NCBI RefSeq assembly: GCF_022690685.1
Contig: NZ_JALCYY010000026.1
Location: forward strand, 1 to 64,000
Direction of reading: 5' to 3'
Length of the DNA stretch: 64,000 nt
Source of the DNA: Anaeromyxobacter terrae
Lineage (GTDB): Bacteria > Myxococcota > Myxococcia > Myxococcales > Anaeromyxobacteraceae
Below, one piece after another: positions 62,853-64,000 of this stretch. The stretch's first letter is position 1. Each line of letters begins with the position of its first letter. Position numbers and translations under genes: made by a program. The notes below the pieces were generated by a model that saw nothing but the letters and a program-made list of their open reading frames with translations, ran no database searches and was not told the origin of the DNA.

Positions 62853-63251
62853 CACGGCTCCCCCCACACCAGCGAACTGCACGCCTCCGAAATCGCGAGG
62901 GCAGCTATTTCCCAGGGGCGGACACACGACCTGACGGCGAAAGGTGCCATGAGGTCTTCATCCTAGCTTTGTTGTGGGCCCGTATGGCGCGGATCCTTGC
63001 TCGGCCACCCTGAGCCGGGAGTGACCTTGTTCACCGAGACGAATGCCCGGTCTAGCGAACGCCCCGGGAGCGGATGCGACGACACGGAGGCGCCCCCGAC
63101 CGAGAATACCGCGCCACGGACAGTCCGCCCACGGTGCGGCCGTTCTCTTCGGACGGCGAAACCCGTTGACCGTGCGTAAGAGCGAGTTTCTGCACGCCCG
63201 ACTCGCGAATCGACCGCCTCTCCCGCCCTGCTCCGCACTGTCTGTCGCGGG
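62853..63251. other. Gap upstream of hamA, with repeat copy B
   Basis: 399 bases. They hold the hamA promoter region and repeat copy B (63194-63272). No gene seen. The first 80 bases are less GC-rich. Confidence 0.45.
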
Positions 63252-63272
63252 TTACTCCAGGTCGGGGTCCCG
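63194..63272. repeat. Direct repeat copy B (right of Hachiman cassette)
   Basis: 79 bases matching copy A (58807-58889) as described there. It overlaps the last codons and TAA stop of the small gene at 63252-63593, so that gene's C-terminus (ARDPDLE) is repeat-derived. Confidence 0.87.
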
Positions 63273-63593
63273 TGCGGGGAGAAGAAACCCCAACGCGGGG
63301 CGCGCACGTTCAAAGGCCTCTCTCACCTTCGAGAGATGGGGTGTCGGCGTCGCCGGCGCGGCCTTAGAGCCGATCCAGAATCGGCTGTTGTCGTTCCACG
63401 GTTCCCAAGCAACGAACTTCGTACCGTCGAGCTCGAACTCGCAGAACTCCTCGGCCCGCTCCCTGAAGCTCAGGATCCTTGCGTTCGGGATCCGGAGCAC
63501 GACGCGGCGAACGCCTCGCCGGCCAAGCATGACGTTGCTGACCTCGAACGCGAATACGCGTCCTTCTGAATCATGGAGGTCGTGCACTCTCAT
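63252..63593 (-). CDS. Small hypothetical protein
   Basis: Product of 113 residues, soluble, alpha/beta, with no family recognised. It has MRVHDLHDSEGRVFAFEVSN at the start and FVAWEPWNDNSRFWIG in the middle. The ATG lacks a clear ribosome site. Its last seven codons and stop lie in repeat copy B, which implies that the natural 3' end may have been replaced when the repeat arrived. It lies in the mobile flank of the defence island. Immunity or defence roles cannot be shown. Confidence 0.58.
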   Translation of the reverse strand: MRVHDLHDSEGRVFAFEVSNVMLGRRGVRRVVLRIPNARILSFRERAEEFCEFELDGTKFVAWEPWNDNSRFWIGSKAAPATPTPHLSKVREAFERARPALGFLLPARDPDLE

Positions 63594-63674
63594 GGCGCGA
63601 TTTCACCAGAACGGCGGATAGCCGTCACGCTAGCAGGGGAGGAGACACTTGGTGTCGGCGCCATCGAGGACGGG

Positions 63675-63932
63675 CGCGCGCACTGCGCCGACTTCTTCGG
63701 CTGGTACAACACCGAGCACCGCCACGGGGGGCTCGGGCTGGTGACCCCGCACGACGTCCACCACGGCCTCGCTGCCGCCCGCCTCCGGGCGCGCAACGTG
63801 GTCCTCGCGGCCGCCTTCGCCGCCCGGCCCGAGCGGTTCCCCGCCGGCGCGCCGTCGGCCGGCGCGGTGCCGAGCGAGGTCTGGATCAACGAGCCGCAGC
63901 AGGCTTCACCGACAGAGGAGGCGCGTCAGTAG
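63675..63932 (+). pseudogene. C-terminal fragment of an IS3-type transposase
   Basis: The frame CADFFGWYNTEHRHGGLGL, TPHDVHHGLA and PERFPAGAPS is the end of a DDE integrase-core transposase (IS3-like orfB), with the final catalytic Glu region and everything upstream missing. The reading frame starts before the homology with unrelated residues. It marks the right edge of the island and is followed by a probable terminal repeat of the element. Confidence 0.77.
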
Positions 63933-63946
63933 ACTTACCTGCACGC

Positions 63947-63972
63947 TGTCTCATTCACGTTGACAGGCTCCG
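63947..63972. repeat. Probable right terminal inverted repeat of the IS3-type element
   Basis: TGTCTCATTCACGTTGACAG and the six bases after it resemble the TGTCTC...GTTGACAGG ends of IS3-type elements, and it lies 15 bp after the transposase fragment. No left end is visible in the window. Confidence 0.42.
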
Positions 63973-64000
63973 CTGCTCGGAAAGCCGGCGCTGGCCCTCT

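Overview
The window is GC-rich bacterial DNA, almost certainly from a myxobacterium-like member of the Myxococcota (Anaeromyxobacter-like). I infer this from base composition, frequent GTG starts with GTGA/ATGA gene overlaps, a large secreted subtilase with many repeats, an FHA-cyclase facing a cyclic-nucleotide-binding patatin, and secreted c-type heme proteins. This is inference from gene content, not a database match. No rRNA, tRNA or CRISPR array was seen.

Region 1 (1-22150) is a copper/silver resistance island. It holds two CusA-type RND pumps, one CusB-type adaptor, a CopB-type P1B ATPase with a His-rich N-terminus, a mono-heme cytochrome c, and a YHS domain fused to an alpha-glucan phosphorylase. 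It also holds several small secreted or membrane proteins rich in Met, His or Cys, a MacB/LolCDE-like permease-ATPase-permease set, a DksA/TraR-like protein without a zinc finger, and a pirin. The large Met-rich lipoprotein (12637-14421) is built of two tandem copies of one unknown domain. Together these genes would bind Cu(I)/Ag(I) in the periplasm and pump it out.

Region 2 (22300-46500) is mostly ordinary chromosome. It contains a LivK-like binding protein with a clear terminator and a tightly overlapping five-gene polysaccharide operon (STAS, GT2 synthase, DUF3131, DUF3131 plus beta-barrel, GH16) read leftwards from about 30324. It also contains an F420/NADP-type oxidoreductase, a NitT/TauT-type ABC pair, a zinc-type ABC pair, a spermidine-synthase-like membrane protein with TPRs, the cNMP-patatin and FHA-cyclase convergent pair, a secreted heme protein, and small proteins.

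Region 3 (46566-52769) is one 2067-residue subtilase whose C-terminal half is 11 repeats. Region 4 (about 53400-64000) is a scarred defence and mobile island with visibly lower GC in the SIR2 and helicase genes. It holds the first codons of a lost type I restriction hsdR, a HEPN-motif protein, a SIR2 protein, a primase zinc-finger relic, a frameshifted REP-type (Y1) transposase, and a Hachiman (hamA-hamB) anti-phage operon. The Hachiman operon is bracketed by a 79-83 bp imperfect direct repeat. The window ends in the tail of an IS3-type transposase with a probable terminal inverted repeat.
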